Assembly: GCA_003501335.1 (NCBI GenBank)
Contig: DNPQ01000272.1
Span: 1 to 5,973, forward strand
DNA length: 5,973 nucleotides
Direction of reading: 5' to 3'
Source: Bacillota bacterium
GTDB lineage: Bacteria > Bacillota > UBA4882 > UBA8346
Shown piece after piece: positions 5,776 to 5,973 of the stretch (its first letter is position 1; each line of letters begins with the position of its first letter). The notes under the pieces are model-generated. The model was not told the origin of the DNA. It did not search any database and saw only the letters and a list, made by a program, of their open reading frames with translations. Both the position numbers and the translations under genes were made by a program.

Positions 5776-5807
5776 GTCGCCGTATCCCAATACGGGGATA
5801 CGGCGGC
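5776..5807 (+). terminator. Strong GC-rich hairpin after the GH43 gene, likely terminator
   Basis: GTCGCCGTATCCC (5776-5788) pairs with GGGATACGGCGGC (5795-5807) over 13 base pairs with one G-T wobble, around the loop AATACG. It begins 12 bases after the TAG stop. The following sequence is TTAAATGATT, a poor T-tract, so it may be a weak intrinsic terminator or a 3' end-protecting stem. It marks the likely end of the two-gene unit. Confidence 0.7.
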
Positions 5808-5973
5808 TTAAATGATTAATGTCGGATGGTTAAGTATACTTCGTATTTTACTAACCGTTTCCTATGATTTTTCTGGCAGGCATAGTCACCATTTAGCATT
5901 GCCGGACTAGCCATAAAAATGGGTAGAACGACAGGCGAAATATCTTATTTGTTGTCAGCCATTACTGCGAAAT
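5808..5973. other. Downstream intergenic DNA, no gene recognised
   Basis: No open frame with a ribosome binding site is visible on either strand. GGTTA-A-GTA (5828-5836) can pair with TACTAACC (5849-5856) in a small bulged hairpin followed by GTTTCC, which could serve as a terminator for plus-strand readthrough. The last 80 bases contain no motif that I can name. Confidence 0.4.

Overview
The window looks like a piece of a Bacillota (Firmicutes) chromosome, probably from an anaerobic or facultative plant-polymer degrader. The grounds are moderate G+C with A+T-rich intergenic DNA, strong AGGAGG/AGGGAGGG ribosome binding sites, a TTG start behind one of them, Gram-positive-style signal peptides, and a YkfC-type NlpC/P60 peptidase. 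The genus cannot be named from the sequence. I see no tRNA, rRNA, insertion sequence, transposase or CRISPR array.

Layout. (1) Positions 1-584, minus strand: the 5' two-thirds of a gene for an SH3-domain NlpC/P60 (C40) peptidase, probably a gamma-D-glutamyl dipeptidyl-peptidase. It is cut by the window edge before its catalytic domain and has an extended -10 promoter at 626-634. (2) Positions 585-1894: 1.3 kb with no convincing gene. It holds a 399-bp array of 19 gap-free 21-bp units (714-1112) with 42- and 84-bp higher-order structure, A-tract-rich DNA, three perfect or near-perfect palindromes that look like orphan operators (1307-1334, 1377-1393, 1545-1558), and a possible gene relic. (3) Positions 1895-3880, plus: a secreted GH29 alpha-L-fucosidase ending in a ricin-B beta-trefoil of three 48-residue repeats. 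(4) Positions 3881-4012: a 132-bp gap with two hairpins that may partly terminate transcription. (5) Positions 4013-5764, plus: a secreted GH43 enzyme (arabinofuranosidase/xylosidase type) with a CBM6 and a second, different ricin-B trefoil of three 45-residue repeats. (6) Positions 5765-5973: a strong GC-rich hairpin (5776-5807), then DNA with no gene that I can recognise.

The two glycoside hydrolases are co-oriented, both exported, and both carry C-terminal lectin-like modules. The simplest reading is a small locus for trimming side chains (fucose, arabinose or xylose) from plant hemicellulose or arabinogalactan outside the cell. No transporter or sugar regulator is visible here. The peptidase is divergently placed and functionally separate (murein peptide turnover). 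The least explained element is the 21-bp array. Its period equals two turns of B-DNA and its A/T blocks recur in helical phase, so it may be a curved-DNA or protein-binding structure; a low-complexity minus-strand coding role cannot be excluded.
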